From: Undaria pinnatifida
Taxonomy: Eukaryota; Sar; Phaeophyceae; Laminariales; Alariaceae
NCBI GenBank assembly: GCA_012845835.1
Contig: JABAKD010000027.1
Location: 5,325,465-5,389,464, forward strand
DNA length: 64,000 nucleotides
Direction of reading: 5' to 3'
Shown here: positions 1 to 12,100 of the stretch, in pieces
Layout of the letters: every line of letters begins with the position of its first letter
How positions within the stretch are numbered: position 1 is the first letter of the stretch
Program-made: the position numbers and the translations under genes
The notes under the pieces: model-generated
What the model was told of the DNA's origin: nothing
The model's database searches: none
The model's input: only the letters and a program-made list of their open reading frames with translations

Positions 1-150
1 CACAAGCCCTCCTCCTCGAGGGTGGTGGTTACCGTTTCCCGGAGACCGGGGAGCCGATTTACACAACGAGCTCGCGTTGCCGGGGGACCGAGGAGCCGAT
101 TTGTATGACGAACTCGCGTTGCCAGGGGATCGCGGAGCCGGCTTATACGA
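1..150 (-). repeat. 42-bp coding tandem repeat in the tail of the chromatin gene
   Basis: About 3.5 units of 42 bp, in frame on the minus strand, each encode 14 residues of the form SAPRSPGNASSxxK. The array runs to the window edge, so its full length is unknown. Such Ser/Pro/Lys repeats are common in disordered nuclear protein tails. Confidence 0.8.
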
Positions 151-3100
151 TGAACCCGTACCGTAAGCTGTCATTCTTCCAGGAGCGACAGCGCTAGCCA
201 TCCCTCCCCCCCCCCCTCGACCCACGGAAGGTCCTTCTTTCCCGTGGGGTCGTTCCGCGCCGGGTCTGACAGCCTCGGTCTTCCCGCTGCTCGCTCTCTT
301 ACGCTTGTCAACTTGTTCTTCGTTCTTTGAAGAACGTTGAAATAGTCCGTCCGCACCAGTATTTACCGATGCCCCCGCCTCCGCCACCGCAGCGCCGACA
401 GCACTTCCGGATATCCCCTTTCTCCCTTCGCCATCAACACCACCGCCGCCGCCTATTCCATTAGACATCGTCGGCGAAGCAGTTTTTCCGGCGCCTCCTC
501 TTCCCCCTCCGTTGACCGATACCGGGCTGCCTGCTGCGATCGCTTTTTCCAGCTCGACGCTTCTTGACAGCACGTCAGAGACTGTCGGAGCGGTCGGGTC
601 TTTGACGACCGCACCAGGTGACGCGGCCTTGGCTTTAGGGTCGCCCCGTTCTCCTCCTCTTCCTTCTCGCCGTTCTCCTCCTACTGGTCCTCCTGCCCCA
701 CCTCTTGCTGCTGTTGCTCTTGATGCTCCTTTTCCTGCTGCCACTGCTGCTCCTCCTCCACCTCCTGCTCCTCCTGCTACGGTTGCTGCTGATACTACTG
801 TTGCTGCTGCTGTCGCAGCCATACCAGTCTCGACCGCGGGGGCAGCCTCCGTCGGGGCAAGGACGACACTGCTGTTTGCCACAGCCACCGATTCCGCTTC
901 TGCACCTCCTTCAGCCGCACAGCCACCACCACCACCACCGCCACCACCACCTCCACCATGTGGTCGAGAAAACCTCTGGCTCGTCGCCGACGAAGGTCCC
1001 GCGGAGACCGCGTTCCTGGCGCCCCCCGCGACAACAACCCCAGCCGCAACATCAACCTCCGCAAGAGTAGCAGAAGGCGCCTTCCCCGCCTTCGACACAA
1101 CCGGCGGAAGCGCCGCTCGTTGCGTGCAGGCGGTCATCGAAATGTCCGCCGCCGCATCATCCTCGCCTCGACGCCGCTTGCTCGACGGAGCGCCGAAGCC
1201 GTCGTCGCCACCATATCCCGAAGCGGGCTGCAGCTTCGCCGCTTCCGACTCGCTAGGTGGAAGAGAACACGACGGCATCAGCAGCTGCTCTGCAGTCTTC
1301 TTGTCCTCCTCCTCTTTGTCCTTTTCCTTCTGTCTCTCCTCCTCTGACCCTTCCTTATCAACAATACCGCCCTCGCCGCTTTCTCCCCCGTTATCTCTGC
1401 AATCACCGCCACCCCCAACACCAACACCATCGTCACCACCGCAGCCACCACCACCAGCATTAATATCCGTTGCCGCTGTCTCAGCCGGCCCCGGCTCCAC
1501 CGTCTCCGTTCTAGACGACGCGCAGCTCCGCGGGAGCTTGCCGAGGGCAGGCGAGGAGGGTCTACCCCTCACCAAGAGAGACGGAGGCGGTTGCGCGCGC
1601 GGGGGCGACGCCGACAACGTATAGGCGCTCGAATAGAGAGAGGCGGTGGTAGATGCGGCCGCACCACCCGCATCGAGGTCGGATCCCGTTACACCACCAG
1701 CCTGGACTGGCGCGATCAAGTCAACACGCTGCTGCGGCCCATTTCCACTGGCGCTCTCACTGTCGTCCGGCAAACCCCACCTTGGCCCTAGCGGGTTTTC
1801 TCCGACAACTTCAGGGTAGACGCTTCCACCTTCCTCAGCGCCGGTTGCTTCTACCTCCATGTTAGCCACATCCCCTTCCGGGGAATCCGGCAGAGCTTCG
1901 GCACCGCCGCCCTCCGCCGCCCCGCCACCTCCACCCCCAATGCCACTGTGACCATCACCGTCACCGGCACCACCATCGCCGCTGCCGTCGCTGCCGACAT
2001 CGCTGCCGCCATCGATGCCCCTACCACCGTTACAGCCGCTACCGCTAGCGCCAACAAGCCCCCACTCGTCATCATCATCGCCCCTCCCGGCGCTGATCAG
2101 CATCGGGGGCGGCGCGCCGTTAGACAAGGATGGAATATACGATTCCTCAACATCATCGCCATCACCATCATCATCGGCATCATCATACGCATCACCACCA
2201 CCACCAGCATCACCATCAGCATCGTCAGCGTCACTAACGTCCATGCTAGGGCCGTCGTTGTCAAGCTGTGAACCGTAAGGCGGCGGCGGTGGTCGCTATA
2301 CGCGTTGGTTCCAACAACAAACGCGGAATTGAACAAACGGAAAGAGCGTTGTGGAACAAACGGAAAAAAAACGGGAGTCAACAAGAAATTGTTTTTTGGA
2401 CGGAGAGAAACGAAAAAGGAAAGCAAAGGACAGGAAGCCAATCGATTCAAAGAGTGTGTCCCGTGCGTTGTCGTGCGTGGCCTTGCCATACGGTGAAGGC
2501 GACGCGGTACGAGTGCGCGGCGAGGCGAGAAAGGGGTATCAATCCACGTTCTAAAGCAACCGAGTAATGTAATGTTGTCGTCGCTATAGCTGTTTCTGTT
2601 GCCATCGCTGTCGCAAAACTATTTGTGTAAATGTTGCTGGTGCTGATGGTGGTGGTGCTGTTGCCATGGCCGTTGCAAAACTTGACAAGAATGGGCGTAG
2701 GGAGCCTGGCGAAACGGGAAACCGAGGTGAGCGACCAACAGCACCGCTAGAGCCGAACGGACGAAACGCTGAAACGCCGACGGGTTAAAAACGTCGCAAG
2801 CAACCATCCCACTCCCTTTCCGTGTCCTCCAAATCCAGTGCAAAGCCTGTCGAGCACACCTTGAACCCTTTTCCTACTGCAAACATGATTCTACTCTAAT
2901 TCCAAGTAGTTTCTCCCAAAAAAAACATGGGCGCCGTTCTACAAGAGGTTAACCCAAAGCCGCCCCACCCCCGTCCCCCCTTTCATCCCGCTCTGGTACA
3001 ACGCCAAAACCGCAAATATTGCCGCTCTCTACTTTCTGCGCACTACTCACGATCAAGCGGCCGCTGCGCCTAACGGGTTGCTCGGCGAGGAAAAGCGCCC

Positions 3101-6100
3101 TTTTCTCTCTGGCCTCCTGGGCCAGCCTATTTTTCTCCTCCTTCTCCATCCTCTCGTCCATCCACGTCCTCATCTCCTGGCACTCCTGAAAAACAAACAA
3201 ATCAATCATAAACGAAGCAACGCGAAATTTAGATTTTATGGGGGATTTTCCACAACAGTGGTAGCGACTTGAAATGGGAGGGGACTGGAGAGGAGGGAAT
3301 GGCAGGGGCGGGGAAGGGCAAAAAGTTCTCAGCACACCACTGCTGTCTGTAATGCTCTGTCGCCGACGCGGACGAACCAAGAACACCCTAAATCGAGCAA
3401 ATTCCACGAGAGACTCTTCGTGCCACGGTACAGCTCAAGCCGCAGCAGCAGCATATGTCGAGCAAACCAACAGGGACTACTCGGATCACGGCACGGTGTA
3501 ACAGCAGCGGCAGCAGCAGAAGCAGCAGCAGAAGCGTCCGTGTGCAGTCACCACGGAACCAAGAGTATGTCTCTCTTTCAACCCACATCAGTGCAGAACG
3601 GAGCCCGCAGGGCCGGAAGGACCTCAGCTCCAAGACAAGCAAAACAAACAAAACAAACGGCAATGCGTCCCCCTTTTCATCCCCCCCCCCCCCCCTCCCC
3701 CTTCGTATTATACCTCAGCGAGGTTCGTGCGCAGTTTTAAGTCGTCTCGCTTGCCCTTGCCAGTTGATTTCGCCAGCGCCGCCACGAGTTTCTCCATTCC
3801 CTCCAGACTGTCTGCCACCAACTCCACCTGTGGGGGCAGGGCAGGGGGCAGAGAGGGGGTCAACCCAGGGAGGCGTTATTGTGAAAGGTCCGACGGACGT
3901 AAGCATCAATCAAACTGGTCACGTTTTTTACTTCCCTGGGGATGACGTTTGTAGCCTCTTCTATGACCACGCGCTAGATATAGTGGCAACGAGTTAACGT
4001 GAGACCATGACTATCATCATCATCATCATTATCATCATCATCAGTCAGTCAACTCACAGCCCTACCACGTACCCATCCGCCCATCCATGAGGCCATAGTT
4101 ACCTCGGCACTTCCCCTTAACCTCGGGGGCTTGCGTCTCCCCAGTGCCGCCTCCAATATGCCACCGCCCGTCAGCTCGCTCGCCACCGCGTCTACGGGAG
4201 GGATAGGGCCATCTCGCTCCACGGTGCTGGAAGTTACGCAGGTGGGGGACAAGGAGCACGGGGGTTGGGGGACTGGAGGATATAGAGGTTAAAGAGAGGA
4301 ACGCGGGGGCAAAGGAGGCGGTAACGGGAGGGGGGAGCGGCAGGATCAACGAACAAGCGTGGAACTGTCAGCTCGGTCACCACCGCGTCGACAGGGGAGA
4401 CAGGGCCATCCCGTTCCACGGCGCTGAAGGTTGAAGAGATCATGAAGAGGGTGTTAGTATCCACTGCATGGAAAAAAAAATTACACGTTATCATTCCACT
4501 GTATTCCAAGTTGTTGGTGGGCATCAGGGAGAGGGGGTTACCAATTTCATGCATAGCCGTAGTCGTATGACCGTAAACTCTCGCATCCCCACAATGCTGG
4601 GACGGAGCACGTCGGGTTTTCACCGACCAGGCAGGGGGGGCGTACCGGGGGCAGGATCAGAAAAGGAGCGTATAGTGCGTGATGAAAGTGTTGTAGAAAC
4701 TATGTCGAGAGGTGATAGAAAGTGGGTGGATCGGTGGGGGGGGGGGGGGGGGGCGTACTCATTTGACCATTGAACACCATCCCTTCGAGACGGAGACGTG
4801 GGGGAGGGGGGGGGGGGGGGGGGGGGGGGCAGGATAAACCGATAGGCGTGGAGTTTTCAAGGGTCAACGTCTTGACGGCTATAGAGGGAAATCATATCGA
4901 AAGCAAGCAACGACTACCGTATCCGTCAGACGAAGCGATCCGGGTTGCTAGGGTAGGAGATGTGTCCAATATGCAACGCATATGCTGTGAGCAACCGTGA
5001 GACACGCGCGCAGCATGGCGGTACCATGTACTGCTGCGCACCCTTCCTAGACGATTGATGAGATCGCCCTCGCCGTTTATGAGGTTGTTTTACAAGGGTT
5101 TCCACAGGCGGCCTCACCGATAGACCCTCATCTCCTTCCTGAACTGCTCGAAGCGGTAATACATTCTGCCCGAGCTGTCCAACCCGAACGGCTTCATTCT
5201 CAAGTCGTCTGGCTCGGCCTCGTCCTGCAATTCGTATCAAATAGAATAAAGGATCGGACCATAGTTTGATCAAAAGTGGATCAATAGTATTGATTCAATG
5301 GACGAAAAATAGTCGAAATGGCCGAAGGGGAAGTACATTCTTCGCGAGCTGTCCAAGCCGAACAGCTTCGTTCTCAAGTCGTCTGGCTCGGCCTCGTCCT
5401 GCATTTCGGATCAAAATGGAATCAAACTGAACAATATTTGACAAAACTAACAAAAATGGTCGATGGGGAGTACATTCCGCTCGAGCTGGCGAAGCCGGAA
5501 GGCTTCTGGTTCGGCCTTGTCCCGCATTGGGTCAAATTCTGATCGAAACGGATCAAACTGGACCAATAAGGATCAAACTGAATCAAGACGGATCAAAGTA
5601 ATCCAACCCAAACCAAACCAACCAAACCGAACCAACAACGCAGATGGAATCGGAGGAGGTACGATAACATCGGGTGGACCCAAGCCAGGACCGCACGGCC
5701 TACTCACGATAACGCGCAGCCTGAAGTGCTCAAAGTCCATGTACTCCTCGCACAGCAACCCCAAGATCGCCACCCGAAGCGGAACAGACAGAGAATCATA
5801 AGTGGTCCCGTTCGCCAAAGGACTGTCCCCCGTCCCGCCCCATACCCCATCCTCCTCCTCCTCTTCCTCTTCCTCCTCCTCCTCGCCCTCTATCCGCGGG
5901 GGTGTCGTCGGCGTGGCCGCGGCCAAGGCTGCCCAGAACGCCGCCACCCTGTCCGTCTCGCTTAAAACACTGCCGCCGCCGGCACCGCCACCACCACCAT
6001 CGCCACCCTTGGTCGCGGCTTGGCCTGCACTATTGCGCGGGTGGGCTGCATCCTCCGTACGGGTGACATCGTTGCCCGTAGCGCCCGCGGCGGTGGTGGC

Positions 6101-9100
6101 GACGGCAGCCACCGCCTCCTTTTCGCCGGAGTTTCCACCCCCCTGCCCTGCCTTGGGCAAGGTTTCCCCCCGCGCGCGGGCACGGGCTCGGGCTCCAGCC
6201 CTGCTATCTCTACTACCGGCCCCGGCTGCTACCATCTTACCAGCAGGCCCGGTGCTTCCGGCCCGACCCATAGCACCCCCGGTGATAAGAGCCTGAGGTG
6301 GAGTACCACCACCAGCACTACCAGCACCAGCATCAGCACCCGCACCACCACCACCATCAGCAGCTGCGTCGCCGTCGATGGCGGGAGGAGGCTTCTCCCG
6401 AGAGTCTTCAAGGTTCCTGAGAAGGATAACGACCTTGTGCAGCTCAAGGCGTAGGTCTTCCAGGTCTAGGTCTTCGTATTCAAACCGGAGGGCGCCGCGG
6501 GGTCCTCCGGAGACCTGATTGGGCAGGCAGAGACATCGGTCAGCCAATCGAAGGCAGGTATGCCGGCACAAAGGTCGGCACATACATGCCTCATGATAGC
6601 CCGTCATACAGAAACGAGCATCGGTCACGGGCGTACGGCCGACGCATTCCATACTAATATCAACACGAGATGCACACACTTCGCACCGCTGTACGTATTA
6701 CTTTGGGACAAAACGTGGAAGCAATTCTGAAAGATTTGATATCGGTACTGTACCAATACGAAACCCATACTGCGCTGCTGTTTGGATAGATATACAGGGA
6801 TACATGTTGCTTTACAACAAAACGGGAGGGCCATTCTCAAAGGCGTATCGCGTTATTTATAGGAGAGCCATACGGCACTGCTGCACGTACTGCTGCACGT
6901 GAATGCTTCACAAACGCACACATGCACGCACAGTAGAACATCAACTCACCCTTTCGTAGTATGGGTCACCGTCACCATCTGAATCGCCGGCGGCAGCCCT
7001 AGCCCTAGCCCTCCTCGCCTCCCGACGTCGCCGGTTCTCGTTGGCGCGCGCAATGTTCTGTTGCCGTTTCTGTTCTCGTTCACGTGGCGTTTTTTATTTT
7101 GTGCATATTTCATACCCCGGAATGGTAGTTCACACCACGGTACGATATTCCATGCCCGAGCAGGATGATTCATACCAAGGATTTACAAAAATACCCATTT
7201 TGGTCGTAAGGCGGAAATCGGTGCGCGTGCGTCCCCCCGTCGGACGAGGAGAGCGGCCGTCGGTAATTGGAATAAAGGGTGGATGCCAAACAAGGCGGCA
7301 CAAAAAGGGGGGGGGGGGGAGGGAGAAGAGTTGGCGTCGGCGGACGAACAGACAGTACGTGCTGTACGTGGAGATGGAAGACCATTATTTTTTTTCATCT
7401 TGTTGTCCTTAAATGTTATCCTTGTTCTTGCTTTATGCTCCTTTGTGTCGATGTTGGTTCGGACGTAGAATACAACGAACGGCGCCGTAGTGGCAACGGC
7501 AGCGAACTAATTATTCTCGCGTGCGCTTTACCTTCTCGAATTCGACCTTCTGCTTGGCTCTGCAATAAGGACAGAAAAAGTCGCCCTTCGGCACCTCCTT
7601 TAGCGGCGGCAAGAGGCAGTACCTGTGGTCCCCAACACGCAAAACAGTAAGGAGGCAAGTTAGTACAGGTATATGTGAAAACGTACTGAGCGCCCAAATG
7701 TTTGAGGTGTCCGTTACGACTAGGAACGGCGCTCCGTCTCCAAAGGGATGCGTGGTCAATGGTCACACGACTAAGGCAAGCAACAAATGAGTACGTCCCG
7801 CCCCCACCGAACCTGACCCTCAGGGGACAGGCCGGGTCGACGTACACACGCATCCGTATACAACGGCAGCTTGCGCTGCCGGGGTTGTAACGAGGACCAC
7901 TGATAGGGACAGCCCACGCTATCGCCACAGTGGGATCCGAAGGGTGCGCAAGCTAGCGTTGGATTGCGAAAGCAAATGAGTTAAATCGACACACGACGCG
8001 TATGAAAATACGTGGAAGTGTGGTGAGCTTGAGCTTTATTTTTCCCCATCCGCCGGAGGATGAAAAAAAAAAAAAAAAGGCCCGCCCCCCGCCCCGCCCG
8101 TCCACGTCCAGACACGCCACCCATATAGAAAAAAAAACGACACACTAACAAGCCCGGTACCGGCGTACAGGACAACTGTATGAGAAACGACAAACGGAGA
8201 AAACGTAGTACGCATGCAAACCCGGCCGAACAAAGGGTGCGCTCGTGCCGTGTATAATACCGGCATACAGGAACAAGGAAAGCGTATTGTGTATCAGGTA
8301 TGATACACGTGAACAGCAAAACGACACAAAGCAAAGAGAGTATTGCTGTCGCCACGAGGACCTCATGCAGCAGGATATTTTGTGGGTGTCGTCAACTTCT
8401 GTGCGTTTGCAGGCTTCAACATGTTTGTATGTTATGATTGGCCTACAAAAAAGTCGCCGGTCCTTGCTTCTTTCCTACCATAAATGTCGGCCGGCGTCGT
8501 ACAGTCGGCTTCAGCCAGCTCCAAAGGTGCCCCTACTTTGTGGCGCGGTGTATGTTAGAGGTTCGCACCCCCCCCTCGCCCACGTCGAAAACAACAACAG
8601 CCACGGCGTGGAGGCGGGTTCGCTACCTTACCCTCACAACTATATTCTCACGTGTGCCACTCCAAGTCGCACCCCGGCCCATCACACTTCAGCAGCTGAT
8701 CGTAGTCCACATCATTCTTGCACACTCTGCAGCCGACGAAGTTCCCCCCCTCCTCGCACGCGGGGCAATACCACCACGCCACGTCGGGCACCCCTCGCAG
8801 GGGCGGGTTGAGGCATCCGTAGTGGTATTCCAAGCCGCATTTAGGTCCGTCGCACTGAAGAATTTTGTCAGGGCGATCGTTCTGCATGCATCCGTTGCAC
8901 CCATACACGCGTTTTTTGGCACGGCAGTCTGAGCAATACCATTGCCCCTTCGGCACCTGGGGTTGGTGTTGGTGTTGGGGCGGAGGTGAGGTTGGGTGGA
9001 GGTGGGTTTGGGTATGGGGTTGGGGTTGAAGCGGGGGAAGGGGTGGGGGTGAGGATGGGGATGGGGGATGTCGGAGTTGCTTTGTTGGTGTTGGTAGTAG

Positions 9101-12100
9101 TGTTGGTGTCGGTGCCGTCGTGTTGGTGCTGGTGTTGGTGTCAGTCGCATTGGGGTTGGTGCTGGTCTTTGTTTTTTCGATGTTTTGGAGTGGCGTGGCG
9201 TGGTGGTGTTATGTGAAGTGGTGAGGTGGGGTGTGGCGTGGTGTGGTGTCAAGTGGTGAGGTGTGCAGTGTCGTGTGGCGTAGAGTGGTCAGGCGGTTTT
9301 CTTGATTTGGAGATTAAAACAGTGTAATGTGGGATGCATTGCAGTAGTAAAAGGGTTAAATAGATGTACACAACATACCTCGGCGAGCGGAGGGGAGAGG
9401 CATCGGATGTGGTACTTGGCCCCGCAGGTCTCGTAGATGCACCGTATCATGTCGGTTGCCGTGCCCCGTTTGTTGCACACTTTGCACTGGGTCGCCGACA
9501 TGCGCTGCGCGGTTAACAAGTAGCGTTGAGCAAAAAAGGGGTGACGGCGTCGGCGGTCAATACGAATAGTGTGGAAGACTTGGCACAGCTTCGTCAAACT
9601 GGTCGATAGTCCACACTAATAATAGCTCTTTGGTATATCTTCATTCCAACAGGACACCTTCATCCCGAAAATATCCTATGCAGTTGCGAGGGAGAGAAGG
9701 AGAGAGGAGGTTGGGGCAAAGACACAGAAACACGGACTTACAGGCGTCGATATAAAGAGAGCACGACCGCGACGACATATATGCACGCACACGCACGCCC
9801 TGCTGGCCCACCAGACCCGCCCACTAGACCCGCGTACCCGTCTCTCCCATGGGTGCGGCAAAACAGACAACAACGTCATTGAGTCGATTCAATCCAACCC
9901 ACAGAACCATTGCATCGAGACTGAAGCCGAGGCTCCCACTACACCCTCCCCGCGCTCTCCCTGACCATAAAAGTATCCGCCTCTTCCTCCTTCTCCTTGG
10001 TCCCCACAACCTTTCCGCCGGCGCCGACCGCGACCCCTCCTTGGGGCCGCCGCGCCGCCGCTACCATCGCCGCCCCCGCCCCCGCCCCCGCCTTCTCGTC
10101 CCCTGTCCCCCCTTTACACTCTTCCACGCCACCCCCGGTCCCGTTCGATCCCGCGACTTTGCCGTTCGTAAGTTTCGCGACTCTTCCAAACTGCAGCTGT
10201 TTCGCGTCGTCGGCCGCCCTCAACAGCCGTCCCGCCGCCTTCGATCCCCCGGCACCCACCTCGGTTTTACGCCCGTTCAGCACCACGCCCGCACCCGCCC
10301 CCCCCGAGCCACCCCCCCTGGTGGCGTTCTCCACTGGTAGCCCTCCGGGTATTGAATGACCGCCGAACGTACTTCTGCTGACACCCTGATTCCAACCATT
10401 GGGCGCTACCGCCGCCGCCGCCGCCGCCGCCTCCGTTGTTGCGGCTGCGGCTGCCGCTGCCTTTGCTGCTGCCGCTGCCCCCTTCTTATGGGAGCCACCC
10501 TTTGACTTCGCGCGCCCTCCCCCCGCCTTCTCCTGCTGCTCCACGGCGGCCACCGCCACCATCGCCGCCGCCACCGCCGCCCCATCTTCCTGGGCTCCTC
10601 CCCAGCTTGCCGCGCCCTCTTCCTTCTCCTCGTCGGACCTCTCCGCGTCGAAGATGAGCTCTCGAAGGACCGACCGCCGGCGGTACCAGTCCGCCAGCCG
10701 CTTCTCCAGCCTCTCCGTCCACCAGCTATAGAAAGAAACGAAAAACAGACGGCAGAGCGAATCGTGTCGGAGGCGAAGGGGCGGCGGAAGCGGCGGCGGG
10801 GTGAGATGTGCATCCAAGAGTTAGGTGGCAGTATTTTCATGTCTTGGTAGTATGGGGCGCAGGCTAACCCATCGCTACGCTCGGGCGCAGGTTCGCCGAG
10901 GGTGCCCCTCCCCCCACCCCCAGATCGGGCCGCTTGTTTACCCACACAACATTGACACCCACCAGCTTACAATACAACAGCATGGTTCGGTTAATCTAAG
11001 GGCCTTTTTCGTCAACGAGTCTTTTCACTTAGGGCACTCCCATCTCCCCTCCGCTTGACACAGATGCGGAGCAATACTCACACGCCAGATATGACGTTTG
11101 TTACTCGTCTACCCCGAATCACACGGACACCTTGGGGGCCACATAGCACTATTACATGTATTGTAAGAAAACCGTACAAAGTGATATGCACAACAGTGAC
11201 CCCCCCCCCCTATTTCTCCTGCTGCTCACCTGTAGGGATATTTGTGTTCTCCGGGCTTGAGGCCCTTGAGCTCGCGCTGGGTACAGAGCAGACGGGAGTG
11301 CACCATAGACAGCAACTCGCTTTCCTCGGGCCTTTCGGACGATATAGCCTCTTCCAGGGAACTCATTCTCAACTCAAACCCTCGCCCGAACCTGACAGCG
11401 AGCGAGAGAGCGAGCGGGACGGGAGACAACAGGACATTGTGGCGGGGGGGGCGGGGAAGGGGGGGGGGAGAGGGGGCACAGGACCGAATGAGAAATAGAA
11501 CCCGCGGGTTTGGAGTGGCTGAGGGGAGGGCAGGAAAGGGAAGGGTAGGGCAGGGCAGGGGAGGGACAGGGAGGGGAAGGGAGGGACGTCGGGGCGGAAC
11601 CTCGAGACAGCGCTAACTACAGAGGGATATCGCTTCAAAGGGTGTATTGTTATCAGTTTCAAGCCATTCGCTACATTGCGTGTCGTGCAAGAAGGCGGGG
11701 GAAGCAAAGCAGCAGCCATAGGTCAACGCCACACAAGAAGCGCAACAACAAACCACCACCACCACCACCACCCCCACCACCAGCATCAACAAAAACATCA
11801 CCACCAACAATCTATGGGCAACAAAAAACATACAAGACACTAGACCGGTATACGCTTCCTCACAACCCCCACCAACGACCCCAAACTACATCAACCGCAA
11901 AGCGTGCTCACTTCAGAATAGGCGAAGCCGCGTGAAGGAACATCCCCGCCGCCAGCAGCTGAGACCCACCAACCGCCGGCCAACCCTCATAAGTGAACCG
12001 GTACGGGGGCGGGGGTGGCGGCGGAGGCGGCGGCGGCGCAGGCTTGGCGGGTTTTACAGCCTTGGCAAGCTTCTTCTTCGAGGCCGGCGACTTTACCTTA

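Noticed and set aside
1560-1620. Possible frameshift or tiny intron in the last chromatin-gene exon
   Set aside because: A careful recount of the GCGCGC tract shows one continuous open frame; the apparent stop was a reading error.
512-1624. Long plus-strand open frame rich in Pro/Ala/Ser
   Set aside because: It is the antisense shadow of the last exon of the chromatin gene, which is open on the minus strand from 2265 to the window edge and in phase with exon 13.
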